Assembly (NCBI GenBank): GCA_963930645.1 | Contig: OZ005648.1 | Span: 244,567,436 to 244,631,435, forward strand | DNA: 64,000 bases | Direction: 5' to 3' | From: Salticus scenicus | Taxonomy: Eukaryota > Arthropoda > Arachnida > Araneae > Salticidae | In this document: positions 1 to 11,829 of the stretch, in pieces | Numbering within the stretch: the first letter of the stretch is position 1 | Layout of the letters: each line of letters starts with the position of its first letter | Notes under the pieces: generated by a model | The model's input: the letters and a program-made list of their open reading frames with translations, nothing else | The model's database searches: none | Told to the model about the DNA's origin: nothing | Position numbers and translations under genes: made by a program

Positions 1-500
1 AAATTTTTTCTCTCCGAAAATATAATTTATGCTACTTTTAGAAACTAATATTAAAAATTGGAAGAATAATTAAAAAAGAATTAATCTATCAATTAAATAA
101 TCTTATTTGTATCTAGCATTAATTTTGAGAGAATGAGTCACGGTAATCATAAGATTATTAAAATATTTTTCTCGTATAAAATTTTAAATCCAGTCGTACA
201 AGCAGGACAATATTGATAAAATTGAGTTACTTGCTTTATAAATTAGGACTACCAAGTTGAGGCTCAGAGCCGATAACGAGGATTAAGATTTGTTTAAGAA
301 AATATTACAGTAAAGAAAAGTTTAAATTATGAAGTATGGTTCCACACAGCGAATTCCTTTGTATATATGTATATTTATAATGTAAATATGTAGTAAAAAT
401 ATTTTTTTTTTTCAGTAAATTGAAATTAAAATCAATTATAAATTTAATTATAATTTTGAAAAGTAATTTAAAATTCATAATAAGGAGAACTACTTAAAAC
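1..500. other. AT-rich sequence, nothing recognised
   Basis: No open frame, RNA gene or repeat structure could be supported. It is AT-rich spacer left of the Penelope-like element. Confidence 0.5.
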
Positions 501-750
501 ACTAATAAAAATTAAATAACACAAATGCCTACTTTAAAGTTTCTTCATCAGTACTTTCGGTTCCGACCTTCTTCAAGCGTATATCAGTGACCGCTAGCTT
601 GCTTCTGTTGTTTGAGTAGATTGATCCAACACGTTCCACGAGTTCAGATGCTTTTTGCTGATTGTACGTGCGAATAATTGGCCACGATGTCGATTATTTC
701 CCGCAGAGCTGCGTAATTGTGATTATTATAATTTGACAACTTGCGAATTT
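501..750 (+). repeat. Left inverted pseudo-LTR of the Penelope-like element
   Basis: This segment is the diverged reverse complement of 2033-2283. Both share the blocks TCAGTACTTTCGGTTCC, GCTAGCTTGCTTCTGTTG and TTGAGTAGATTGATCCAAC in one orientation, and the inverse in the other. Similarity runs from an AATAAAAATTAAATAAC block to a TTTGACAACTT block. Confidence 0.75.
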
Positions 751-878
751 CGTTGAAATTAATGTTAATTCCGTCTCATAGTTAATAAAAAAGAAAGCCC
801 AACTTATTCATTAGAAATCTATATGAAAAATATTTAACGTGAAATACCCCCTCCCCCTTCAAATAGCAGCTTAAACTC

Positions 879-1716
879 TACAGAAGATTTCATCCGAAAG
901 CTCAAAGTTATTAAACTAACCCAAAAAGATAAATTAATAAGTTTTAATGTCACGAATCTTTTCCCGTCCATAGACATTACGGAATTACATTAATTAATAA
1001 ATGATAAAATTAAAGGTAAATATACTGATACAGATGTTAGTAGAACTTTAGTCGCTGCTAATAATCTCATCTTAAAGGAAAGCTATTTCAAATTTAACAA
1101 TAAATTTTACAAACAAATTAAAGGCGTCCCTATGGGATCGCCCATATCCGGTTTCGTAGCTGATTTTAAATTAAGGTTAGTTGAAAATACCATCAAGAAA
1201 CTTTTTTCTAATGACATCAAAATCTGACTCAGGTACGTGGATGACGTTTTCGCCGTTGTAAATAAAGACTGTGATGTTGAAACTTTACTTAAAAACATTA
1301 ACAAAATAGATCAAAATATTCATTTCACCTACGAAACAGAAAAAGATAATATACTTAATTTTTAGATGTCACGAGATAATTAGAAAAACGGATAATGAAT
1401 TTGAAAACACTATTTGTAGAAAACCTAACAATAGTAATGAAATTATACACCGAAAAAGTAAAACCCCCTGCAGTTATAAAATGAGTGCCCTTAGATCATA
1501 TATAAATAGAGCTTTAATTGTTTGTTCAAACGAGAACCTATTAAAGGAAAAACTAAATAAAATTTATAAAATTGCAATAAAAGCCGGCTGTACAAGAAAA
1601 CTTATAAATGAAATGTATAAAAATATAATCAAAAGCTTAAACCACATTAATGACGCGAAAAAAATATTCGAAATAAATACACAACATCAATCCCCCATAA
1701 TAAAAAGACTTTAGTC
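879..1716 (+). pseudogene. Penelope-like reverse transcriptase (pseudogene)
   Basis: Translation on the plus strand gives the RT hallmarks of Penelope-like elements: an SFNVTNLFPSIDI block (about 939-977), KQIKGVPMGSPISGF (about 1111-1155) and the catalytic RYVDDVFAV box (about 1231-1257) with its two aspartates. These are followed by the thumb-side KPNNSN and SYKMSALRSYINRALIVCS segments (about 1423-1537). In-frame stops fall after ITELH (near 991) and before LRYVDD (near 1228). A frame change near 1360-1370 breaks the NFLDV-type motif. The last open stretch (1481-1714) is the RT thumb and linker. Family knowledge assigns the enzyme to target-primed reverse transcription. The copy cannot encode a working enzyme. 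Confidence 0.75.
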
Positions 1717-2032
1717 AAAATAAAAAGTGAAGCTGCAAAAATCAACATAAATATTCCCATAAAACCAAACAATAACATTTTTCAAAGAATAAGAAATGAT
1801 AAAAATAAAATTGACCCATTACAAACAAAAGGAATTAACCAAATCAGTTATAAAACCGAAAATAACGAAACGGGTTTCTGTATTTTATGACTAAAAAAAA
1901 ATTACTAATAGAATCAAGGAACATCAAAACGATGTTAAGTTCAATAGAATTACAACAGCCCTAACTAAAATTAACCACGAAAGCCCGATTAATATTAATT
2001 TCAACAACAAAAAAAGAAAAGAAAAAAAAGCA
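1717..2032 (+). pseudogene. Possible GIY-YIG endonuclease remnant of the Penelope-like element
   Basis: Downstream of the RT remnant, broken frames read RIKEHQNDVKFNRITTALT followed by KINHESP (about 1906-1990). This resembles the region after the catalytic core of Penelope-type GIY-YIG nucleases, where an R-x2-EH motif and a conserved histidine segment occur. No clear GIY and YIG boxes remain. The assignment rests mainly on position after the RT and is inferential. Confidence 0.4.
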
Positions 2033-2283
2033 AGTTATCAAATTACAATAACCACAATTACGCGGCTCTACGGGAAATAATCGAAATCGTGGCCAATGAG
2101 CGCAAGTACAATCAGCAAGAAGAATCTCAACTCGTCCAACGAAGTTGGATCAATCTACTCAAACAACAGAAGCAAGCTAGCGATCAGCGATGTACGTCTG
2201 AAGAAGCTCCAGCCGCCACCGGAACCGAAAGTACTGATGGAGTACCTCTAAAGTAGACATCTGAGTTATTTAATTTTTATTAA
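2033..2283 (-). repeat. Right inverted pseudo-LTR of the Penelope-like element
   Basis: Inverted counterpart of 501-750. In the plus orientation this copy has stretches that look codon-like, so it may derive from the element's own coding or regulatory end. By eye it is less decayed than the left copy. Confidence 0.7.
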
Positions 2284-3697
2284 TGTAATTTAAAATGTTT
2301 ATAATATTTTTGAAGCAGAATGTGCGCAAGCATACAGACGCAAAGCACATTTTCCTCAAAATATTACTATGCATGAAAAAAAAAAAAAAAAAAAAAAAAA
2401 GTAAAGTAAAATACAAAAATAAAATTAAATGCACTTTTTAAATAAAATTAATCTTTTCTTATCTTTAATCTGCTACTTCAAACAATAAAAAAAGTCTTGA
2501 CTCTGTTCTTAAATTCGTAGCTTAACACGTGCTTTAGCCAGAAAGCAAAAGAATTAATTCTGGCAAAATAAGTACTTCTTTCTTTTTTTGCTTTTAAAAT
2601 ATATATGCATTATATTTTAACAATTGAAAAATATCCTTTTTTAAGAAATATAGCAAATAATGATAAAGTAAATAACAGAATGGGTAGTAATAATCAAAGC
2701 GAAGGTGTCTGAAGTCCGATTATTGGAAGCCTAATACAGTTATTAGTGTCAAATTAAGTTGGCATATAACTATTTCATCAGACTACTGGAACTTGTTTCC
2801 GATAATATATATATATATATAGTTTCAAAAGAAAAAAAAACCACTACATATCATATCAATCAGTATATTTATAAACAAAACGAAAGTACAGAAAACCAGT
2901 CACCTGAAATCATAGGATTCATCGATATAAAGTGATTAAGGAGTGTTAAATTATTATATTGCATAATGGAAATCATGGTATATTTTATGCATATTTTTTC
3001 TTTATAAGAGACTATGCGCTTTTTCCATAAAGTTTTGACATCAAAATAATGGCAGTGCTTCTTCAGTTGCACTATATGGCAGATATGAATTTCTAAGAAT
3101 AATTTTATATTTCGAAAATATCAGATTATTGCAGGATTATTTTAGGATTGTAGGAGATTATTTTACTACCGTTTTTATCATTGGGTGTTATTTCATCACC
3201 ACCAAGATCATTGATATTCTCTGTTAATTGTTAATAGCATGTGAATAGTGCTCGATTCCTTGATTCCTTATCTTCAGAAGCGTCAGTATCTGAACTCTAC
3301 AATGTTTATGCGGGATTAAGTATCTCCCCATGTCTCCCCATGAAACAAGTCTTACCTCAGCATTTTCAACTAAGGCCGAATAATCAAAAAAGTATTCGGT
3401 ACAAGATACCCAGTTAGATCTTTTACCTTTTTTTTTTTTTTTTTTTTTTGCGGGGTTTGTGCGAAAAGTGTGACATACCAAAGACTCAAGGTAGTTTATC
3501 AGCTCTGAAATATCAAAATCGCTTCACATGCAACAAATTAGAAGAGATTTGTTACAGTATCTAGTGGAATGTGCCGCGTTTAATAGCATAACTTAAAATT
3601 TACTTTACTTTTACTTTACTATTTATTTTTTAAAATTTACTTTCCTTTTTACTAAAAACTTTTGCAGGGTTCAATTTATTGAACCCTACTAATAACT
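2284..3697. other. Intergenic AT-rich stretch with poly-A, poly-T and a small hairpin
   Basis: No gene found. It holds an A-run of about 30 nt at 2370-2400, a T-run near 3430-3450 and a perfect 9-bp stem-loop at 3667-3686 (GGGTTCAAT, two-base loop, ATTGAACCC) next to the start of the long-TIR element. Short frames here carry no recognisable protein features. Confidence 0.5.
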
Positions 3698-5142
3698 AAG
3701 TATGAATGATTAAAATTCCGATTTAAACCAAATCAGGCTTAAATTAAAGAGCTTGGTCGAAAACGTAGAATAGCGTTCAAATTTGCTGCAACAACTCCCC
3801 AGGGGGCAAGAAATGACCCTTAAACTTTTAGATGCTTTTTATCAAAATCGAAAAAAGAAGACTGTAGCTCGCAGAAGCGTGGTGCTGTTGCAAGGTCTTG
3901 GATTCGTGTTACGTGGTTCCTGCGTTCGATCCTCGACGGAGCACTTACCTTTTTTTTTTTTTTTCTTTCCCAAATATGCATATACAGATATATTATATGC
4001 ATACTCTTTTGTAATAAAATAAAGGAAAAAAATTAAGGAAGATAATTATTAAATTTAATTAAAAAATATATTTAGATGTTTAATTAAATTATTAAAACAT
4101 TTTTTTTTTTTAAACTGAAAAAAAAAAAATTTAATTTTTCTTTGTAATTTATATATGACGAGTTTAAGAGAAAATAAATTTTATTTACACATTTTTTTTC
4201 TTTCCTAAAGTTTCAGTTTATTTTTTTATCAATATTTTACGTCAAAGCCGCTAGTATCAAATGATGATCGTCTGCTTTTAATTTTGTTATTCTTCGTACA
4301 TAAAAATGAATAGTATTTCTATCCGCGTTTGTAATGATCGATAGATGACGCTTTCTCAACTGCAGTTGTTAGCAAATATAATAGCCACGTGTATTTAGCC
4401 ACGTGTTCTTTCTTGTTGTTCTATCATTGTTTCAGCGTGAAAGCTATCAGTGGTGTGATAATTTCACCTTAGCCCACCAGAGGGCGAGCATTTCATTACA
4501 ATCGCGGATTAAATTATTAAAACATTTTATTTCAAGCGAAAAAATGCTTTTAATTTTTCTTTCTAAATTAAATAAATGAATAATTCAAAGAAAAATATTA
4601 CCTTTATTTATTTATTTATTTATTTATTTTTGCTTAAAGCGCCTCCAAAAGCTGATCGTCTGCTTTTAATTTAATTATTTTTCATGCGGAAAAAGTATAT
4701 ATATATTTTCCGTAAAGAGATAATTTTACCCTATATTCCTTAATAATATCTTTGTATAGGGTATATTTACTTTTAATTTCATAATTAAATTTCATAATTA
4801 TTTTCTCTAAAATTATTCATTTATTCTAATATTTTGTTTTGTTTCATTTATATATATTAATAATAAAAAAAAAATTTAAAAAAAAGAAAATACGAGCTAT
4901 CGTCTGGGTTCGATCTCACGACCTTTCGCACTGGAATTGAATACTCAAACCACTGTCCCACACCGTCTTGCTAACAGAGTCTCTTTCGTAGGTTTTTACA
5001 GAAACAATTTAAACTTTTAGGGTCGTTTTCTCGCTCCATGGGGGGTTGTTGCAGCAAATTTGTACGCTACCGTATGTTTTCGACCATGCTCTTTAATTTG
5101 AGCTCGGTTTTGTTTAAATCGGAATTTTACTCATTCATACTT
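3698..5142. mobile_element. Long-TIR DNA element (1.45 kb) with mirrored tRNA-like segments
   Basis: The first ~130 bp (3698-3830) and the last ~130 bp (5010-5142) are inverted copies. They share AAGTATGAATGA, AAAATTCCGATTTAAAC, AATTAAAGAGC and AAATTTGCTGCAACAAC in opposite orientations. No transposase frame lies inside, so this is a non-autonomous element. Just inside each end is a tRNA-like stretch with a B-box-like core: plus strand near 3923-3934 (GCGTTCGATCCT), minus strand near 4907-4917 (AGATCGAACCC). The interior also holds a diverged direct duplication (about 4080-4290 versus 4508-4690). No clear target-site duplication could be defined, so the superfamily is unassigned. Confidence 0.7.
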
Positions 5143-5414
5143 CCCTTGTGAGTCTGAATATAACTTTTATCAAATACGTATATCTATTTTCTTAATTATC
5201 CAAATATCATGAGGAATGACGCGTCAATTTTCTACTTTATTTTTTTTAGTGCACACTTTGGGAACTAAATGCTTCATTATCAAAAAGAAATTTCGGTATT
5301 TTAAAACGTATGCCAATTAAATGTGATGATATTAGTCGCAAAAGGTTCATTATGGGATTCCAAACACATCATCTTAAATTATAACTATCCTATATATATA
5401 TATGTATATATATA

Positions 5415-5595
5415 TAGAGCTGCCAACCTAATACGGAGGATTGTTAGTAACGCCCCTTTTCCACGCAAGTCAATTTTTATGGTATGTTTCTTCTTAATTC
5501 ATCGTAAATACATCTGAAGAGAATTTCTCTAAAAATTAAGTGGTGTGGAAAAAGGAGCGGTACTAACAATCCTCCGGATTTGGTTGGCAGCTCTG
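5415..5595. mobile_element. MITE, 181 bp, TA target (Tc1/mariner-type)
   Basis: The two ends are inverted copies over about 65 bp, sharing AGAGCTGCCAACC and CGGAGGATTGTTAGTA in opposite orientations. TA flanks both sides (5413-5414 and 5596-5597), the usual Tc1/mariner duplication. There is no coding capacity. Confidence 0.75.
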
Positions 5596-6090
5596 TAATA
5601 TATATATTTAATCTTTATACAGCATGATATTTCTCAGTTGAAAGTTCAAAAATTTTCACTTATTAAGACTTATTAAATTATTTCCTATTAATTAAGAGAA
5701 TTAATATACTTACAAGGAACACTCACGAATTGCAACACACCGATCTTAACCAAACTTTGCAGGTAGTAAAAGGAGATGAATATATACACGTCTACTAATT
5801 TATATTGGCTAACGTTACTTCACAAAAGAGGTATTGGTGTTTGGAATTCGATCTATTTTTTTCCAATATTGTAACGTCATTCGATCTTTTTATTTGACTT
5901 TTCTATATTTTTTCTACCAAGCACGTGCTGTTGATTTCTTTATTTAAATTGTATTTATAAAACATATGCACGCGGATATATGCTCTATAAAAAAATAAAA
6001 AAGAAAGAAAGAAAAGAAAAAGAAAAAAGAAAAAAGTCGCACCAAGAAGGAGTAATGCAAACTGGACACAAATTGATATACATACAGGTT
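5596..6090. other. AT-rich sequence, nothing recognised
   Basis: Intergenic sequence ending in a purine-rich A/G stretch (about 5985-6040) before the assembly gap. No gene or repeat boundary could be supported. Confidence 0.5.
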
Positions 6091-6290
6091 NNNNNNNNNN
6101 NNNNNNNNNNNNNNNNNNNNNNNNNNNNNNNNNNNNNNNNNNNNNNNNNNNNNNNNNNNNNNNNNNNNNNNNNNNNNNNNNNNNNNNNNNNNNNNNNNNN
6201 NNNNNNNNNNNNNNNNNNNNNNNNNNNNNNNNNNNNNNNNNNNNNNNNNNNNNNNNNNNNNNNNNNNNNNNNNNNNNNNNNNNNNNNNNN
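6091..6290. other. Assembly gap (200 undetermined bases)
   Basis: A run of undetermined bases. Frames that cross it are artefacts. Confidence 0.99.
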
Positions 6291-6537
6291 TGTATCTCAA
6301 AAACGCATTAAAAAGAAAAATCATTCAGCTGGGCCGCATTACGATAAACAGACGCGCGCGGCTGGCGCAAAAAGAAAAACAAAGTTCCAAGACAGTTAAA
6401 TGAAGTTCCGATACAAAAGGTTGGCGAAACATCATGAATTGCCAATGGGTACCCTATAGTAAAGCTTAGCCTTATTTTCTTTATACTGCTTGTGCTGCAT
6501 TATTATATTTAGAGTAGAGTACAGTATAAGCTTGATA

Positions 6538-6878
6538 CAGGGTTGCCAGGTTTTCCAGGTCTAGTCTAACCGTATATTGAGCATTTACTGTGTTGAGGGC
6601 AAAATAATTAAGGTCCCACTTGTAAACACAAAATTTACATATGACAAAAGTTGCATATAATTATATCATTTGTCGCTTATAAGCGAGATAAGAAATTCCT
6701 TATATGAGCAAAAAAGAAGGGTGGTGGTGTTTAAAAAAAATAGCAGAAGCTAATGGGGGGGAAATAACCGTGCATTGGCAGATTTTTTTTTGTATTTTTT
6801 TTTCTTTTCCCTGACTTTTATAGTTGATTTTCAAATTCCCCGACTATTCCAGGTTCTCCAGGTAATGTGGCAACCCTG
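6538..6878. mobile_element. hAT-like MITE, 341 bp
   Basis: It begins CAGGGTTGCCAGG and ends with its inverse TGGCAACCCTG. Subterminal copies of TCCAGGT also mirror. TTGATA lies immediately outside both ends (6532-6537 and 6879-6884). CAGGG termini are typical of hAT elements, which normally make 8-bp duplications; only six bases match here, so the superfamily call is tentative. Confidence 0.65.
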
Positions 6879-6884
6879 TTGATA

Positions 6885-8130
6885 TAAAGTAGTTTTCATA
6901 CTACCTTAGCTATATCCGTCAAAAGCATTATAAATGATTATCATGACACACAACTAAGACATTCAAATTCATTTAAAATTTAACAATATTCAGTTATAAT
7001 GTATAAATACAGTGCACACAACATTCCCCAACTATCCCATTACATTAAACTTGTGATGTATCAAATTAAGGCTGTACATAGCTCCCTTTCTCCCTTCCCA
7101 TGTTATCATATATAGGAGTTTTGTTGCTTCGTTTTACAAGGCTGTATCATTAAAAAATAAAGTTTTTCGGATTATGTTTTTTGAAAAGAATAATACAGCT
7201 ATTTTATTCCAATAAATAAATTTTGGCCTCTAATCGAAGTATCTCTTAGTATATCGATTAGTTAGGATCTCTAATCAAAACATTTAAATTTATTTTTCCA
7301 AAAATAGCTGAGCTAAAAGTGACATATTACCAATAACAAGAAAACTGAGTTAACATTTTGCGAAAAAAGCGACTGTAAAAAATGAAAACAACTTTCGGGT
7401 CATGAGACGAAGGCAATAATTACATATACGTAAAATTAAGTTAAAAATTATAAGTAAGTTTTAAGAATATAAAATTATAAAACACTTACTACTAAATCAT
7501 GGAAAGAATTTCTATATCCAATCCAATCAACAAATTATTAAACATAAACAAACACCGCGGCGCGGATTTATACAGTGCAGCAATTAGCTTAGCGTCTACA
7601 GGATGTACGCATCCGTATGATGTACGCATGCGCTGCAAAGACCATGGACCATGGTATAAATTCGTGCGCATGAGGGATTTAAACGCTTTCGCTTTAAAAA
7701 AATTTTTAATTCATTATGAATAATGATGAAATAGAATATCTATGATTACAAAATACTTCGTTTATTTTAAATATTATCTAAATACTTTTTTGACGAAATG
7801 GGAAATCTTAAAATTAAAAATATTTTCTTCATAACAAAAATTTATTGACTGCCTTCAGATTAAACCAACCAACCACAGCCTCAGAAAACCGAATGACGCC
7901 TGTTCTGAATTCTGAGAATATGCAGTTCAAATACATGTATTGGCGGAGGAAAAAATAGTTCGATTTTTAAGCTAAATTATTTAAGAAACAAGAGTTTTTT
8001 GGGAAAAACGGGCGACGTCATGCTTCACAGACAAAATAAATTAATATCGTATATCAATTTCATAAAATTTCTTCGAGCCGTTTTCGAGAAAAAAAACTCA
8101 CACAAAACTCATTTTTCCTTTAAAGTCTTA
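6885..8130. other. Intergenic sequence with one short unrecognised frame
   Basis: A 74-codon frame at 7499-7723 (plus) starts MERISISNPINKL. It has no recognisable motif, signal peptide or repeat and sits in repeat-rich DNA, so it is not called a gene. Nothing else could be supported. Confidence 0.45.
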
Positions 8131-8375
8131 AATTGCAACTCCAGATCTCAAAATATATACAATGTTGAAGTGTGAAACTTTCAGGATAGCATCAGGCAGA
8201 AGAAAAAACGTTATTCTGAAAACATCAGATCAAAATATGTCCTATTTACTGAGATATTAAGTGTCGGCGTTTCCAAATCTCTTTGATGTAAAACTAGCTG
8301 TATAATAGAGTGTCGCTGCTAAGCTTTGTTTGAGCTTTGCTGCGTCACTCAAAAAACTGCCGTTTTTTATGATTA
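8131..8375 (+). repeat. Dispersed repeat family A, copy 1
   Basis: This stretch aligns in the same orientation with 20028-20265. Shared blocks include TTTCAGGATAG, GAGATATTAAGTGTCGGC, CTCTTTGATGT and GCGTCACTC followed by AAAAAACTGCC. The copies are clearly diverged and non-coding. Confidence 0.65.
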
Positions 8376-8445
8376 TAAAGTAATATTTAAGAATACGCAA
8401 TATATATATATATTTTTTTTTTTTGTGAAAGTTGAAATAGTCGCC

Positions 8446-9261
8446 CATTGAGAAAAAAATTGTATAACTGACATCTAGAATCATAGCCTCCTAAACTAGA
8501 TGCTTATTGCGTAACTCGGAAACTTGGCAACAGTTGAAGCGGTTGACAGCGCCACCTGGTACACATTGCATGACTTTTTTATTCAAAAGCCACCAAACAT
8601 TTTTAAAAGTGGGATATGATATACATAAAAGGCGAATAGAATCGAAGAAACGTCGATTATATAAATTATATATCACTTCTTAAATTATTGGTGAAAGTTG
8701 AATAAAAAAGTCGCGCAATCTGTACCAGGTGGCGATGTCTACCGCTTCAACTGATTCTAAGTTTCCGAGCTACGCGACAGGCATCTAGCTTAGGAAGCTA
8801 TGCTAGAATCTAAATTGTTGCTCTAGAAAAAATAGTTCCATGTCATCCTTATAAATCCTAGTCCCCTTTGAAAATGAGTTCTAGAAACACCAGTTAGAAT
8901 TCTAGAGAGTTTGTCTATATTATCGAGGTCAAACTTATTTAAAAATCTCTGCAAATAAATGAGAATACAGGAGGCGAGTTTTAGCAACTATAATCTTGGT
9001 TTATGACCCAATTCTAGAAAATCAAGCAAGAATTGCTCGCGGTGCAAAGTACTCAGAATATTCAGAATATTCAGAATATTGTTTCACCATCTAGAAATGT
9101 ATGGACTAGAAATTCTCGATCATTTCGTCTCTTCAGCTTATTGGCGTGTTTTATACGAATAGCTTCGAAATCTATTTTCTAGTTTAGGGATTTAGAAAAT
9201 GATCACTTATTCGTTCTAGGTAAAGGCTATAAATATATATATATGTTTTTTTCCCTCAGAG
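8446..9261 (+). mobile_element. CACTG-ended repeat family B, copy 1 (split by a nested MITE)
   Basis: Apart from the 321-bp insertion at 8482-8802, this region matches 11830-12305 from end to end. Shared blocks include GACATCTAGAATC, AGTTCCATGTCATCCTT, TCTAGAGAGTTTGT and ATTCTAGATGA-like ends. The termini are degenerate relative to copy 2. No protein is encoded. A triple AGAATATTC repeat lies near 9056-9080. Confidence 0.7.
8482..8802. mobile_element. MITE, 321 bp, nested in repeat family B
   Basis: The terminal inverted repeats are about 110 bp, sharing CTAGATGC, CTCGGAAACTT, CAGTTGAAGCGGT and GCCACCTGGTACA in opposite orientations. CTAGAAT is duplicated at both edges (8475-8481 and 8803-8809; the duplication is 7 or 8 bp depending on one base). 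The uninterrupted family B copy at 11855-11880 shows the empty site GACATCTAGAATCTAAATTG, which confirms the boundaries. Confidence 0.82.
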
Positions 9262-11829
9262 CATAAAGAAGCCAGAAGTTAATTAAAACTAATAAATTTA
9301 ACGTTAAAAATATTCTGATTTAAACAGGATACATACTTCTGTCATCTGTCTTATTCTGAACAGTTATAAGTAATATTTCAATTTTCTTAGTTAAGTAAAA
9401 GAAAAGATGAGATGTTAACTAATATCGAGAAAAGTTCAAATTTGTACCATGGGGATTCTAGCATTGTATCATCATTAAGTAAACTCTTGCCGAGAGAATT
9501 TAAGTAGTGATAACAGTTGAAAATATTTAATCATTATTAGAATTACTGTAAGTTCTGGGTCAACATTGATAATGGCAGTAGTTTTATTTTACAAGACGCG
9601 TTAGTGCTAAAGTAATTAATAGCGGATTTGGTTCTGGTAATTAGCGTGTTCAAACAAATAGATTTATTTGTGATAAATGACAAGATCTAAATTGTGGGAA
9701 AATAATCCTATTTGTGCAGGTATATATACACTTTTTCTTTTTATATAAAAATATGTAGTTATAAAAATTCTCTTAAATATATATATATTTATTTCAATAT
9801 GGTACAGTCAATATTTAATTCAACTTTTAAAATAAAGGCACAATACAAATTATAAAAAAATCAGAATTGCATTTTCACGTATATTATGTTATAAATATAT
9901 AATATTATGTTATAATTGGATCTAAATTTGTTATGTAAAATATTTGTTATATTTGTTATCCAAATTTGTTATGTATCGCTTTACTATTTCTTTAGAAAAT
10001 GTTCTAAAATGTTACAAGATTATCAAACTTTAAAAACCTTAACATCGTTTTAGGAACGAAACTCAATGCTACAGAATTTATTTCCTAAAATAAATGATCT
10101 GTGCTTCAGGTCATAAGCATATACGATTCTATGTTTTAAATTTTAATATAGAGTATGTTAAGTCTAGGAATTATTAAACTAGAACTATACACTGCAACAG
10201 AACTTATTTCTAAGAACTGCAGAGAAATATTAGTTTTCTCTACAACTAAAAGTTAAAAAAATTTCGGGGTGAGTTTGAATGTTACCGACACGCCTTAATA
10301 GCTGCATTCACTGGATCACGTTTCGTATCTAAAATGGTATATGTCATGTTTTGGGCACAGTAACACAAGAAATATTTCGTATACATTGCGATCTATGAGG
10401 GATATTTTTGAAAACTTATTTTAATATCGTTATGTAACACAAAACATCACAAAATAATCATGCAGTATTTATAAGCAAAAATATGATGTTTTCTATAGAA
10501 TATGCTTGTTTTTTTTTTTCAGAAAACCTGGTAAAAAATGATCAAGTTCTTTTTTTTTTCTTTTCATTTCTTTCTTTTTCTTTTTTTTTTTTTTTTTTTG
10601 ACAAAGAATTTCTAACAACATTTAGCTAATTATCAAAATGCACCGCGTGGTTTACACAAGAAAAATGCTGCATAAAAGTGCAATCTATGGTAAGTAGGTT
10701 TAATGATAATCTAACCTATCATTTTTTACTAGAACGGATCTCAGACGGGCATTAGAAATAAAATAAAGTGAGATACAAGATCACTCCCACCCGTATGAGA
10801 CACGGGCATGCGCAAATTTGTCGGTATATTTCATCCGGGTCAGACACGGGCAAATGAGTTAAGGGGTTAATGATTGGTCTACAGAGCCACGTAAAAATAT
10901 CGAGATACATTGTGGAATGTAACTGGAAATTGCTCTATATGAAGTTTTGATTGTATTGTATGTTTTTAGCATTTTCCAACAAATTTAGAAATCAAACTAC
11001 GTAACGGGTAAGTACAGTTAGAAAGTGTTTAATTATCTATGTGAACTACGTAATTTTCTTTCTTGTTTATTTGTGTTACAAATATTAGAAACAAAAAGAA
11101 GATTTGTTTTCGTTACTCATCTTCAATCGCGAATTCAGATGTTTCCAAGACTTTCATAGAGAGAATACAATTAAAGTGATCATTTAATTGCAGCTGTGCG
11201 AACAAATTAATAAACGTGGGAGTGTCATCCTTTCTTAGCACAATGTACTTCATCAAGAGCAATTCTGAGAGTTTAGGATTATTCGGATTTCATTCATACG
11301 TATTCAGAGTTACTCATTTGATTGAATAGAGTGTTGTTCTTCACTTATTCTCGTCTGACATCCGTCATTTTTGGACAATAGTTGTTTGATTTATTGGACA
11401 AGAATAACTAAACACTTAGACAACTGTTATCATTGTACTAAGTGACTGAATGAATGTTTGTGAAACATATGTTGCTTGCGTAATACTGAGGGAAGATGAA
11501 TACACGGAACAAAGGTTTATTCAAAATTGTAAACAAATGAGATATGAGGATTTGATTCTTGGATTTGACAGGCGTTTCTGCCAACATACACACAGCAATG
11601 AGTTTATCATATATATTAATAGGTCACATGTCGATCATATTACATTACTGAGGTTCGTTATGAAACTTCATTGAACCTCTTTTTAGCTACATTGTTTAGA
11701 CAAATAATATTATGTTACTGATCTAATTATTCACTTTGCTTTGCGAAATATATGAAAGGGTGCCGTAAAGTTTTAATTATTTCTAAGAAATAATCGAGGT
11801 ATATTAAAATTTATAAAAGGATTCAGCAT
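9262..11829. other. Intergenic AT-rich sequence
   Basis: No gene recognised. It holds short AT microsatellites (about 9232-9245, 9776-9792), T-rich runs at 10510-10600 and a 74-codon frame at 11450-11674 (plus) with no recognisable features. The stretch 10735-10870 carries several ACGGGCA-type words and ends in AAGGGGTTAA, like one end of a piggyBac-type element, but no partner end was found. Confidence 0.45.

Larger units (their letters stand above)
501..2283 (+). mobile_element. Decayed Penelope-like retroelement with inverted pseudo-LTRs
   Basis: A retroelement body on the plus strand contains Penelope-type reverse transcriptase remnants (about 880-1716) and a tail that looks like a GIY-YIG endonuclease remnant (about 1717-2030). 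It is bracketed by two inverted copies of a sequence of about 250 bp. Penelope-like elements are known for LTR-like repeats that may lie in direct or inverted orientation, which fits. The reading frame contains several stops and frameshifts, and the body is short, so the copy is dead and internally truncated. It could be two nested fragments, but the continuous order RT, linker, endonuclease-like tail favours one element. Confidence 0.72.

Noticed and set aside
5944..6399. Open frames of 126 and 139 codons
   Set aside because: They cross the 200-base assembly gap and consist mostly of undetermined residues.
7499..7723. Short frames as possible genes (also 11450-11674, 15784-16020, 56698-57045 and 59792-60157)
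   Set aside because: No recognisable domain, signal peptide, splice context or repeat family, and lengths are in the range expected by chance or from decayed repeats.
10735..10875. A third piggyBac-type MITE
   Set aside because: Only one end (AAGGGGTTAA) is visible; no inverted partner or second TTAA could be found.
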